Origin: Anaerolinea sp.
GTDB lineage: Bacteria; Chloroflexota; Anaerolineae; Anaerolineales; Anaerolineaceae
Assembly (NCBI GenBank): GCA_029975055.1
Contig: JARKPU010000074.1
Location: 62,001-126,000, forward strand
Direction: 5' to 3'
Length of the DNA: 64,000 nt
The notes under the pieces were generated by a model. The model had not been told where the DNA came from. It worked only from the letters and a program-made list of their open reading frames with translations, and did no database searches. Both the position numbers and the translations under genes were made by a program. Shown here in pieces: positions 50,088 to 57,756 of this stretch; the first letter of the stretch is position 1; every line of letters begins with the position of its first letter.

Positions 50088-50509
50088 CCATCCAGATGTA
50101 CCTGATCCACCCGAAACAGAACGAGGATGACAGCGCGCGCGAAGAGCTGGCCGCCTACATCGCCCAGCGCCAGGGCTTTATCCTGATGGCCACCTCTTAC
50201 GGCTCGCTGATCGCCGCCTTCGACGACAGCCTGTTCGAAGCCGTCAAAGCGCACCACCTGGTGGAATTTGCCAGCGGGGTGACGCTCAACCCCAACGCCC
50301 CTGGGGCGGCGGCGCTTCAACAGCTGTTCGTGCAAAACATGGCCGCCCAACTGATCGAGCGCGGCCAGGTCCAGCCAGGAGGGGGCCGGCCGGGAAGCAC
50401 TCAACCACCGCGCGCCGCGCAGGCCGCTGACCGCTTCCCGCCGGGCTACCGTCCGTTACGCTGGGGTTCCCGGAATGATCTTGCCGACGACGAGGAAGGA
50501 GGTGAATGA
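50084..50509 (+). CDS. Small protein of unknown function in the 48-57 kb operon
   Basis: Soluble protein of 141 residues. Residues 1-90 look like a compact alpha/beta domain (MYLIHPKQ, GFILMATSYGSLIAAFDDSLFEAVKAHHLVEFASGVTLNPN), with alternating strands and helices that resemble ferredoxin-like small domains in length. The rest is a Gly/Pro/Arg-rich tail ending in an acidic stretch DLADDEEGGE. I do not recognise the family. It overlaps the glycosyltransferase stop as ATGA and has GAAGGAG upstream, so both proteins are probably made in similar amounts. Confidence 0.7.
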   Translation: MTIQMYLIHPKQNEDDSAREELAAYIAQRQGFILMATSYGSLIAAFDDSLFEAVKAHHLVEFASGVTLNPNAPGAAALQQLFVQNMAAQLIERGQVQPGGGRPGSTQPPRAAQAADRFPPGYRPLRWGSRNDLADDEEGGE

Positions 50510-50606
50510 CGCAAGCGATATGCCAGCCGCGGCCCGGCCATCACCCGCGGTCTTGATTGATCTGTGGATGGCAATCCTTGTTCGCAATTGAAAAAGGAGA
50601 CGAACC

Positions 50607-51233
50607 ATGAGTATAGGCCAACAACTGCTGGACGTTCCATTCCCTGAGATGGTCTACAAACTGGCGAATGCGATTGCCCAGGGTCAACGCCGGCTCGACC
50701 GGGCGTCCTTAGATACCGCTAAGGCGCTGGCGAAAGCCAAGGTGAAGGTCATCCCCGAAATTTACGAGGTGATCCAACCGGGCGCGGTCAAGGATGTGGG
50801 CGGAGTGCCCGTGACCGGCGTGAACGTGACGACCACCTACGCCGACCCGGCCACCTACACCCTCCTCCAGGCCGGCCTCACGCCAACCTTCTACCAGTTC
50901 ACTGAGACGTTGATCGAGGTGAAGATCTCCATCTCCCAGCGCACCGAGCTCTCCTCCGAGCTGGAAATCGGCTCTGAGTTCGAGTTCAGCACCGAGACGG
51001 AAGCCGAAGCGAGCGCCAACTTCTTCCTCTTTGGCGGAAGCACAAAGGTCAAGACATCCTCGACCTTCAGCTCGCACGTCAACTTCACCACCTCGGCGAA
51101 GTACTCCTATTCGGCCGAAGGGTCGAGCCTGCTGCGCACCACATTGAAGCCCGTCCCGCCTCCGCCGCGGCTGCTGCCGCGCGTGGTGACGGTCAACGCG
51201 CTCAAGCAGCCGCCCGAGGTCACGTTCTCGTAA
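50607..51233 (+). CDS. Operon beta-rich protein A (unknown family, paralog of genes at 54804 and 55408)
   Basis: Protein of 208 residues with no signal peptide. The N-terminus is helical (LLDVPFPEMVYKLANAIAQGQ, then LDRASLDTAKALA). The middle carries LLQAGLTPTFYQFTETLIEVKISIS, and the end reads YSYSAEGSSLLRTTLKPVPPPPRLLPR then TVNALKQPPEVTF; all three blocks recur in the protein at 54804 (and, less strongly, at 55408). Between them is an insert rich in Ser/Thr/Glu with a repeated EFS-TE pattern, absent from the paralog. The architecture (helical start, beta-rich core) reminds me of DUF2589-type proteins, but I cannot show homology. ATG at 50607 has AAAGGAG; 97 nt separate it from the previous gene. 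Confidence 0.75.
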   Translation: MSIGQQLLDVPFPEMVYKLANAIAQGQRRLDRASLDTAKALAKAKVKVIPEIYEVIQPGAVKDVGGVPVTGVNVTTTYADPATYTLLQAGLTPTFYQFTETLIEVKISISQRTELSSELEIGSEFEFSTETEAEASANFFLFGGSTKVKTSSTFSSHVNFTTSAKYSYSAEGSSLLRTTLKPVPPPPRLLPRVVTVNALKQPPEVTFS

Positions 51234-51396
51234 GCCAACCGCATGGCCCGGCTCGATCGAGCGCAACGCAGACTCTCCACCGGCATGGCGCGGGCCGCCT
51301 GCCGCATCAGATTGTTCTTTGGCCGGCCAGGCGGCGGCCGGGGGTCCCCTCTGGCTGCCGCCCGCCCGGCCTGCCCCAGGCTTTGAGAGGCAGCGG

Positions 51397-52641
51397 ATGA
51401 AGATCACAGCCTATATGCTTTCCTGCCCCGAGCGCGAACCCATCCGCGAGCAGACTCTCGCCAGCCTGAAAGCCAGCGACTGGAACCAGGCGCCCCGGCT
51501 GGTGATCGACAAAGCCACAACCGGCCGCCGGCAAGACCGCCAGGAGCAGGCCTCCTTCGCGCTGCTCCAGCGCGCCCATCAAGAAGGGCCTGAGCTGATC
51601 TTGTTCCTCGAAGACGACCTGGAATTCAACCGCCACCTGCGCTACAACCTGGAGCGCTGGGAACCGCTGGCCCAGTTGACGGCTGGGGCGCACTTCTTCG
51701 GCTCGCTCTACAACCCCAACGTGGGCGAGCTGGAACGCCGTCCCGAGCGCAACACGATGCTCGCCCGCCCCGAAACGGTATATGGCAGCCAGGCCGTGGT
51801 GCTTTCCAGGGCCACGCTGGGGCACCTGCTGGCGCACTGGGGCGAAGTGATCGGCATGCAGGATATTAAAATGTCGCGCCTGGCCTCCCGCGTCACGCCG
51901 CTCTATTACCACACGCCCTCGCTGGTGCAGCACACCGGCGTCAACAGCGTGTGGGGCGGGCACTTCCACACCGCCCGCGATTACAGCCCCGCCTGGAAGG
52001 CATCACCGCGCGTCGAGCGTCCGCTGCCCGCCGCCGGTGAACAGCCTGCCCGAGCCGCGAACCTGCCGCGCGAGGCAATCCTGCGGCGCATTCGCCCGGT
52101 GGAAGGCTGGCTGGATGAAGACGAAGCCGCTTTGCTCATCGAAACCACCGCGCAGGCCTCCCGCCTGGGGCGCCTGGATATGGTCGAGGTGGGCAGCTAC
52201 TGCGGCAAAGCCACCCTTGCCATGGCCCTCACCCTCAAGGCCCTGGGCAGCCGCGCGCGCCTCACCGCCATAGACGCGTTCGATGGCACGGTCAGCATCC
52301 CCGGCGGGGCGGTGATGCACAACCCGCCCACTTACGAGCAGTTCACCCGCAACCTGCGCTCGGCAGGGGTGAGCTCGCGCGTGAGCGTCATCCGCGGGCG
52401 GAGCGCCGACGTGGAATGGGAGCGGCCCATCTCGCTGCTGCTCATTGACGGCCTGCACGACGCGCTGAACGTGGCCGCCGATTTCCACCGCTTCGCGCGC
52501 TGGCTGGCGCCGGCGGGGCTGGTGGCCTTCCACGATTACTCGGGCGGCTTCCCGAGCGTGTGCGTGTTCGTCGCCGGGCTGGTGCAGCAGGCGGGCTTCC
52601 GCCTGCGCGCGCAGGCGGGCAGCCTGGCCGTGCTGGAATAG
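51397..52641 (+). CDS. Glycosyltransferase-methyltransferase fusion
   Basis: Two enzymes in one chain of 414 residues. The first half (about 1-200) looks like a GT-A fold transferase, with ITAYMLSCPEREPIREQTLASLKA, the acidic loop LFLEDDLEFN and QAVVLSRATLGHLL...GMQDIKMSRLA. The second half (about 235-414) is a class I SAM methyltransferase of the Methyltransf_24 kind: VEVGSYCGKATLAMALTLKA for the SAM loop, LTAIDAFDG as motif II, and LLIDGLHDALNVAADFHRFARWLAPAGLVAFHDY. The ATG at 51397 fits GAGAGG spacing; the open frame upstream lacks a ribosome site. A joint sugar-adding and methylating activity fits surface-glycan or protein modification (inference). Confidence 0.82.
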   Translation: MKITAYMLSCPEREPIREQTLASLKASDWNQAPRLVIDKATTGRRQDRQEQASFALLQRAHQEGPELILFLEDDLEFNRHLRYNLERWEPLAQLTAGAHFFGSLYNPNVGELERRPERNTMLARPETVYGSQAVVLSRATLGHLLAHWGEVIGMQDIKMSRLASRVTPLYYHTPSLVQHTGVNSVWGGHFHTARDYSPAWKASPRVERPLPAAGEQPARAANLPREAILRRIRPVEGWLDEDEAALLIETTAQASRLGRLDMVEVGSYCGKATLAMALTLKALGSRARLTAIDAFDGTVSIPGGAVMHNPPTYEQFTRNLRSAGVSSRVSVIRGRSADVEWERPISLLLIDGLHDALNVAADFHRFARWLAPAGLVAFHDYSGGFPSVCVFVAGLVQQAGFRLRAQAGSLAVLE

Positions 52642-52649
52642 AGGAGCTT

Positions 52650-54791
52650 ATGCCCTTTTCGAGACGCATCCAGGAACGCAGGCAGGAACGCCTGGCCGAG
52701 CGCCGCCAGGCCAAACTCGACGCGCGGCTGGCGGAAGAGATCGAGCGCCAGAAGGAAGAGGCCCGCCGCGAGGAGGCCCGCCTGGAATATGAGGCCATGG
52801 TCGCCGCGCTCGAGGCCGCCAAAGCCCGCCGCGATGAACTGCTTGCGAAATTGCGCGCGCAGAAACTTGCCGAGCGCAAGGCTGCCGAACGCCAGACGGC
52901 CCGCCAGGCCGGGCTGCTGGAGATGCTTCGCCAGGCTTCCGCGCTGGCCGATGCGATCGAGCGGCAGAAGGAAGAGCAAGAGAAGGCGCGCCGCGAAGCC
53001 GCCCTGGAATCGGCGCGTAAAGAACGCCGGAAGGCAGAACCCGCCCAACAGAAAGCCCCCGCAAAGGAACGCCGGCCATCCGAGAAGGCCGTACCCCCGC
53101 GTGAAAAGGCGCCCCGCGCGCTTGAACCCGCGCCCCTCCCCGAGAAATCCGCAGCCAGGCAGCCCAAACAGCGCCAGGCCATTGTAGATGAGCGCCGCAG
53201 TGCGAAAAGGGAAAGCGCCCAGGGCAGCGCGCTGCGTGAAGCCCGGCTGGAGCGAAAAAAAGCCGAGGAACAGCGCGCCGCCGCGCAGGCGGCCAGGCTG
53301 GAGCGCCTCAAAGAACTGCGGCCGCCCGCAGCCCCCGCGGAGAAACCGCAAGAACCCTCCGCCCCCAAACCGCCCTCGGTGACTGAGCTGGAGAAAGCCG
53401 CCGAAAAGCGCCAGGCCGCCCTCCAGGCCCGCCTGGGCGAGCTGCGCCAGGCCGAAAAGGAGCGCGCCGCCGCGAACGAACGCCGCCTTTCGAGCCTGAA
53501 CGAGCGCCTGGCCGCCCTGCGCAAGGCCGATGAAAACCGCCGCAAAGCCGCCGAACGGCGCACCGCGGCGCTCAAAGCCCGGCAGGAAGAAGCCGCCTCA
53601 GCCGAAAGCGAGCGCCGCCGGGCCGATGAGCAGCGCAAAGCCGCCCTGCAAGAGCGCCTCGCCAACCTCCAGGCCGCCGACCGGCCCAACAAGCTCCTCC
53701 GCCAGCCCCTGCCTGAGGCCCCCGCGCGCAACCCCCTGCTCGACCCGCTCGCCGGCGGGGTGCTTTCGGGCAGCCTGCCCTGGCTGCGCGCCACCGGCAA
53801 CCGCATCACCACCATCAGCGGCGACCCGGTGCTGCTGCGTGGGGTGAACCTGCTGGGCATGGACAGCGCCCCCCCCGACCCCCGCCGCGGCTTCGCTGCG
53901 GGCGCGGGGATCACCCCCCAGGTCATCGAGGCGGCCCTCTCGTGGGGGACCAGGGTCATCCGCCTGGCCATCAACCGCGGGCGCGTGCTCGAAGGCGCCG
54001 GCGGCCTGCCCGCGAGCGCCTACCTGGAAGACCTGGATGAGCTCATCCGCCTGGCGGCGCAGGGCGGGGCTTACACGCTCCTTTCGCTTCGCCGCCTGGA
54101 TGAAACCAGCGCCTTTGGCAGCCTGCCCGCCCCCGGCGGGGGTTCCATGCCCAACCGCCTGGCGCCCCAACCCGGGTTTGAGCATTTTGAACTGTGGCGT
54201 ATCCTGGCCGGGCGCTATGCGCTCGAACCGGCCGTGCTGTACGACCTGTATGCCGCCCCGCACCCGCCCCTGCCGGGCGACGAGAGCGGCATCGAGAGCA
54301 ACTGGGACCTCTGGACGCTGTGGGTGCAGATGAGCGTGGCCGATATCCGCCGCGTCAACCCCGGCGCGCTGTGCTTTGTCTGCGGGTTGGATTGGGGCGC
54401 CGACTTGAGCGGCTTCCCAGTACTCGGCACGGCGGGGCGGCCCATCCCCAACCTGGTCTATGCCGGGCGCCTCTTCCCGCGCCAGCCCAGCCCCTGGCCC
54501 GCCATGCAGGCGCTGGGGCGCGCCCACCCGCTCTTCATCACCGAATGGGGCGGGCAGCGGCTGGATACATCCTGGGGCGAGCGCACCGCCCAGCTGCTGC
54601 GCGCTGGCGGCATCGGCTGGGCTGCGGCCCACTGGAACGCCGAGCCGTCGCTCACCCGCACTGTGCGCGAGCGCATGTATCCATCCACTTTCGGCGCCCT
54701 GGTGCAGCGCGCCCTGGCGCTGGAAGGTGAGACCCTGGCCGCCACCCTGCCGGCCGAACCCGACACACTCCCAACACTTTCCGTTTTCTAG
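52650..54791 (+). CDS. Long coiled coil fused to a GH5-like barrel lacking the acid/base Glu
   Basis: Protein of 713 residues. Residues 1-340 are an extremely charged Ala/Arg/Glu/Lys-rich coiled coil (repeats such as AEKERAAANERRLSSLNERLAALRKADE). Residues about 365-700 have the order of elements of glycoside hydrolase family 5: VLLRGVNLLGMD, TRVIRLAINRGR, EDLDELIRLAAQGGAYTLLSL, YALEPAVLYDLYAAPH, LFITEWGGQR and WAAAHWNAEPSL. In active GH5 enzymes the fourth strand ends NEP, with Glu as acid/base; here it is AAP. The nucleophile-position Glu in TEWG is kept. So it is probably a binding or structural protein, or a strongly modified enzyme. ATG at 52650 with GAGGAG; no signal peptide seen. Confidence 0.8.
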   Translation: MPFSRRIQERRQERLAERRQAKLDARLAEEIERQKEEARREEARLEYEAMVAALEAAKARRDELLAKLRAQKLAERKAAERQTARQAGLLEMLRQASALADAIERQKEEQEKARREAALESARKERRKAEPAQQKAPAKERRPSEKAVPPREKAPRALEPAPLPEKSAARQPKQRQAIVDERRSAKRESAQGSALREARLERKKAEEQRAAAQAARLERLKELRPPAAPAEKPQEPSAPKPPSVTELEKAAEKRQAALQARLGELRQAEKERAAANERRLSSLNERLAALRKADENRRKAAERRTAALKARQEEAASAESERRRADEQRKAALQERLANLQAADRPNKLLRQPLPEAPARNPLLDPLAGGVLSGSLPWLRATGNRITTISGDPVLLRGVNLLGMDSAPPDPRRGFAAGAGITPQVIEAALSWGTRVIRLAINRGRVLEGAGGLPASAYLEDLDELIRLAAQGGAYTLLSLRRLDETSAFGSLPAPGGGSMPNRLAPQPGFEHFELWRILAGRYALEPAVLYDLYAAPHPPLPGDESGIESNWDLWTLWVQMSVADIRRVNPGALCFVCGLDWGADLSGFPVLGTAGRPIPNLVYAGRLFPRQPSPWPAMQALGRAHPLFITEWGGQRLDTSWGERTAQLLRAGGIGWAAAHWNAEPSLTRTVRERMYPSTFGALVQRALALEGETLAATLPAEPDTLPTLSVF

Positions 54792-54803
54792 GAGGGAACC
54801 AAC

Positions 54804-55391
54804 ATGGCAATTGGAAAAGAACTGCTCGATGTACCCTTTGCAGAAATGGTGCGCAACCTGGCTTTCGCCATCGCCGAGGGCCAGCTGGCCCTCGACCGCA
54901 GCTCGATCGAAACCCTGCAGTTCCTCATCGAAAATGAGGTCGATATCGTCCCGGAAATCACCGAGATCATCGAACCCGCAGAGCGCTCGGTCGAAGTGGG
55001 CGGCAATACCATCCCCATCACCGGGGCCAACATCCGCGCCAGCGGCGCGCAGCCCATCCGGCTCAATCTGCTGCAGGCCGGTTTGCAGCCCACCTTTTAC
55101 CAGTTCACCGAGGCCAGCCTGGAGGTGAAGATCTCCATCTCGATCAAACGCACCGAAGAGAGCGATGAAGCCCCGAACAGCTCCAACGTGCCCGTGAAGA
55201 GGCTGGCCACCACCCGGGCTTTCGTCTCGCCGGTGAACTACCGCACGGCCAACACCTACTCCTACACGGCCGAAGGCTCCAGCGTGCTGCGCGCCACCCT
55301 GCGTCCGGTGCCCCCGCCGCCGCGCCTCACCCCGCGCATTATCACCGTCAACGCGCTCAACACGCCGCCGGTCGTCACCATCAACGAATAG
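54804..55391 (+). CDS. Operon beta-rich protein B (paralog of gene at 50607)
   Basis: Protein of 195 residues. Three conserved blocks align with protein A: IGKELLDVPFAEMVRNLAFAIAEGQ, NLLQAGLQPTFYQFTEASLEVKISIS and TYSYTAEGSSVLRATLRPVPPPPRLTPR followed by TVNALNTPPVVT. The Ser/Glu insert of protein A is replaced here by a shorter charged stretch (KRTEESDEAPNSSN). No signal peptide, no cysteines, no catalytic motif. ATG at 54804 has the best ribosome site of the operon (TAGGAGGGAACC), so it may be the most abundantly made protein, fitting a structural subunit (inference). The gene starts 12 nt after the GH5-like gene. Confidence 0.78.
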   Translation: MAIGKELLDVPFAEMVRNLAFAIAEGQLALDRSSIETLQFLIENEVDIVPEITEIIEPAERSVEVGGNTIPITGANIRASGAQPIRLNLLQAGLQPTFYQFTEASLEVKISISIKRTEESDEAPNSSNVPVKRLATTRAFVSPVNYRTANTYSYTAEGSSVLRATLRPVPPPPRLTPRIITVNALNTPPVVTINE

Positions 55392-55407
55392 CTAAGGAGG
55401 CCCTCTC

Positions 55408-56040
55408 ATGGCAGATAATGTCAGCCGTGTCACCGATATGCTCTCTGCTCCGATGGAGCAGGTCATCGTTGCGCTGGGCTCCGGCATCGCCCGGGCGCAG
55501 CGCGAACTCGACCGCTACGCGATCGACGCGCAGCGGGAAATTGACGAAGACCCCGTGCTCTCCGAAGCCGGGCTGCAGGCCACTTTCTACCAGATCCCGC
55601 GTGCCGAGCTGGAGCTGACCATCGCCATCGCGATGGAGCAGAATCCGCAGCCTGCCGGCAACGTCCGCGCGCTGGGTGCGGTTTCGGTGGCCCAGGCCCT
55701 GGCGATCAGGCAAATTCACTTGCAGCCGGTCAATGCCGCCTATACCAATCAGTTCAGCTACGATGTGAACGCCTCCAGCAAACTCAAGCTGACGGTCGTG
55801 CCCGTGCCGCCGCCGGGGGCCGAAACCGCCATCACCCCGCAGATGACGCAGGACAAGGTGATGGAGATCGCCAAACCCAACCTGGTGGAAGACAGCACCG
55901 CGCGGCTTTCGGTCAACTTCAACGGGCGCACGCGCGTCTGGGTGGTGCTGCAATACCGCCTGGTGGGAAGCGACACCGTCCGGCTGGTGCTGGTAGTCGT
56001 AGACGACCAGACCGGGCAGATCATCAAGCTGGATAAGTAA
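55408..56040 (+). CDS. Operon beta-rich protein C (distant paralog)
   Basis: Protein of 210 residues, more diverged. The N-terminal helix (MLSAPMEQVIVALGSGIARAQRELDRYAID) matches the position and the AQ-LDR ending of proteins A and B. SEAGLQATFYQIPRAELELTIAIAM matches their middle block, and QFSYDVNASSKLKLTVVPVPPPG their last block. It then adds a new C-terminal strand-rich segment of 70 residues (ARLSVNFNGRTRVWVVLQYR, VRLVLVVVDDQTGQIIKLDK). ATG at 55408 with AAGGAGG; 16 nt after protein B. A perfect palindromic repeat follows the stop and may limit transcription into the last two genes. Confidence 0.75.
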   Translation: MADNVSRVTDMLSAPMEQVIVALGSGIARAQRELDRYAIDAQREIDEDPVLSEAGLQATFYQIPRAELELTIAIAMEQNPQPAGNVRALGAVSVAQALAIRQIHLQPVNAAYTNQFSYDVNASSKLKLTVVPVPPPGAETAITPQMTQDKVMEIAKPNLVEDSTARLSVNFNGRTRVWVVLQYRLVGSDTVRLVLVVVDDQTGQIIKLDK

Positions 56041-56052
56041 TGTGTATCTGTT

Positions 56053-56090
56053 TTCCATAAATTGTGGGGCAAGCCCCACAATTTATGGAA
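56053..56090. repeat. GTGGGGC-type palindromic repeat, perfect copy
   Basis: A 17-bp stem TTCCATAAATTGTGGGG against CCCCACAATTTATGGAA with a CAAG loop, flanked by GTGTATCT and by TTT/AAA. Lies inside the operon between proteins C and D. Confidence 0.85.
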
Positions 56091-56133
56091 ATAATTGACA
56101 TTACAATCCTGATAAGGCCAGTTAGGAGGCAAG

Positions 56134-56769
56134 ATGAACCCGACCTTTGAGCGCCTGATCCAGCTGCTGAAGGAATGCAGCGACCGCAACGCCGCCATCA
56201 TCGACCTGACGCGCCAGCTGCGCGATGTGCTGGCCTCGATCAGGAGCATCGACGAGCTGCGCAAGACGCCAATGGAAATTCTAAAGAAGATGGACGCGCT
56301 GGAAGCGCAGCAGGCCGACGCCCTCAAGGAAGCCCTTGCCATCGCCCAGGAACTGGCGGCAAGCCAGCCCGGCGGAGATGATAAAACGCCCCCGCCCGTC
56401 AAGGCCGTGGATGTAGCCGGGCAGTTCCGCTCGCTCATGGACAGCATCCAGTCCGACGCCCGCACCCCACGCGAAGGCGAGGTGGCCACCACCCTCAAGA
56501 GCCTGGATATCGAATTGAAGGGGTTGATCGTGGTGCAGAACAACGAGGCGCAGATCGCCCCACCCCCGCCGGGCAGCAAGGTGGACCCCGGCCTGCTCTC
56601 GACCATCCGCATGTCCTTTGGCACCATCCCGGTGCTGCGCCAGGCCGCCGAAACCCCGCCCCCCACCCCCGCCCCTCAGCCTGCCCCGGCCCCCAGCCCG
56701 TTCACCCCCGCGCCCACGCCCACCCCCGGCCCCAGGCCGCGCGGGCGCACCCCTCGGAAGCCCAAATGA
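56134..56769 (+). CDS. Operon protein D: coiled coil plus short shared module, Pro-rich tail
   Basis: Protein of 211 residues, unknown family. Residues 1-75 are helical and heptad-like (FERLIQLLKECSDRN, LRDVLASIRSIDELR, MDALEAQQADALKEALAIAQEL). Residues about 110-165 (TTLKSLDIELKGLIVVQNN, PGLLSTIRMSFGTIP) resemble a segment of protein E at 56766, so they may be two copies of one small domain. The tail from about 168 is almost only Pro, Ala, Thr and Arg (a TPAPQPAPAPSP type linker). ATG at 56134 with AGGAGG. The stop overlaps the next start as ATGA. Confidence 0.68.
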   Translation: MNPTFERLIQLLKECSDRNAAIIDLTRQLRDVLASIRSIDELRKTPMEILKKMDALEAQQADALKEALAIAQELAASQPGGDDKTPPPVKAVDVAGQFRSLMDSIQSDARTPREGEVATTLKSLDIELKGLIVVQNNEAQIAPPPPGSKVDPGLLSTIRMSFGTIPVLRQAAETPPPTPAPQPAPAPSPFTPAPTPTPGPRPRGRTPRKPK

Positions 56770-57524
56770 GCGACCAGACCCCCGATGAATTACGTCGCCT
56801 GGTGCAAGAGCTCCGCAACCAGGTAGCGAAGCTGATCACCGAAAACCTGGAGCTTTCGCGCCAGCTCGAAGACCTGCACCGCGCTAAAACCGACGCCACC
56901 GTAGATGCCCTGGCGCTGAGCGCAATCAGCTCGGTGCGCACCGCCGAACAGGCCTTCGCCGACCTCTCGACCGATGGCACGCGCTACGTCGTCTCCGAAC
57001 TGCAGACGCGCTACCAGGGCGTGATCCTCCCGCAGGGCGAGAAGCTCGCCTTCCGGGTGCCGCTCCCCGAATACGGCTCGGCCCCCGGCCACCTGGGCAG
57101 CGTGCAGATGACCTTCAAGCACGCCCCGCCCCCGGCCGCCGCCCAGGTTCAACCGCCTCCGCCGGACCGCCTGCGGGCAGCCCTTGAGCGGGCGCAATCG
57201 CTCTTCATGGGCTGGCCGCGCCGGGCCGGGGCCGCGCCGGCCGCGAAGATCGCCGACCTCATCACCCGCCTGCTGGGGGGTGAGCCGCTCGAACCGGGCG
57301 CGCTGCTCCAGCAGATCAACCTGCTCTCCGGCCTGCTCACGGCCTTCGCCAGGGGCATCCAAGCCGAACCTCCGGCAAGCGCCGTCGAGGCGCTCCAGGC
57401 AGCCGCCCGGCAGCTCGCCGCCCTCATCCGGGGCATCGACCCGGCCGCCGGGCTCAGCGAGCAGGACTTAGCAGCCCTCGCCGCGGCAATCGAGCAGGTG
57501 AACGAGAGCCTGGCCGGTTTCTGA
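56766..57524 (+). CDS. Operon protein E: coiled coil, shared module and helical C-terminus
   Basis: Protein of 252 residues, last gene of the operon. A coiled coil at 5-45 (LRRLVQELRNQVAKLITENLELSRQLEDLHRAK) is followed by the module shared with protein D (RYVVSELQTRYQGVILPQG, then PGHLGSVQMTFKHAP), a short Pro-rich linker and a mostly helical, Ala/Leu-rich C-terminal half (LLSGLLTAFARGIQ, AAARQLAALIRGI). No catalytic motif, signal peptide or membrane helix is evident. It overlaps protein D by ATGA. Another palindromic repeat lies 13 nt after the stop and may serve as the operon terminator. Confidence 0.68.
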   Translation: MSDQTPDELRRLVQELRNQVAKLITENLELSRQLEDLHRAKTDATVDALALSAISSVRTAEQAFADLSTDGTRYVVSELQTRYQGVILPQGEKLAFRVPLPEYGSAPGHLGSVQMTFKHAPPPAAAQVQPPPPDRLRAALERAQSLFMGWPRRAGAAPAAKIADLITRLLGGEPLEPGALLQQINLLSGLLTAFARGIQAEPPASAVEALQAAARQLAALIRGIDPAAGLSEQDLAALAAAIEQVNESLAGF

Positions 57525-57537
57525 GGATAGTGTTCAA

Positions 57538-57581
57538 TTTTTCTATAAATTGTGGGGCAAGCCCCACAATTTACAGAAAAA
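57538..57581. repeat. GTGGGGC-type palindromic repeat
   Basis: Arms TTTTTCTATAAATTGTGGGG and CCCCACAATTTACAGAAAAA around CAAG, with one internal mismatch (TATA/TACA region). It follows the operon end and has a terminal A/T-run, so a terminator role is plausible. Confidence 0.8.
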
Positions 57582-57744
57582 GACATGCACGATCTTTTTG
57601 AGGATAGCAACAAGATAAAGAGGATGGACGCAGACCAGGAGTGAAAGCCTTCCGATCCGCGTTCATCCTCCCCATCTTTGTAAATCTTCTTCTCCTTCTC
57701 TTGCCCAATTTCCGATCACATCCAAATTCCCCCGATTCCGCCGT

Positions 57745-57750
57745 TATAAT
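57745..57750 (+). promoter_or_regulatory. -10 box (TATAAT) for a leaderless transcript
   Basis: TATAAT is followed by AGCCTT and then the GTG of the CAP-LysM gene, exactly the 6-nt spacing also seen at 26162. There is no Shine-Dalgarno sequence. Confidence 0.6.
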
Positions 57751-57756
57751 AGCCTT

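Noticed and set aside
52442..53974. Ser/Arg/Ala-rich 510-codon frame on the minus strand
   Set aside because: Mirror of the coiled-coil coding region; its repetitive composition comes from the Lys/Glu/Arg-rich coding strand.
50084..57524. Operon considered as a phage tail or contractile injection cluster
   Set aside because: No sheath, tube, baseplate, spike or AAA ATPase gene is seen; only the multi-paralog structure recalls such clusters.
57618..57667. Possible stem AGGATG-ACGC with GCGTTCATCCT upstream of the CAP-LysM gene
   Set aside because: Imperfect, with a long loop and no clear regulatory context.
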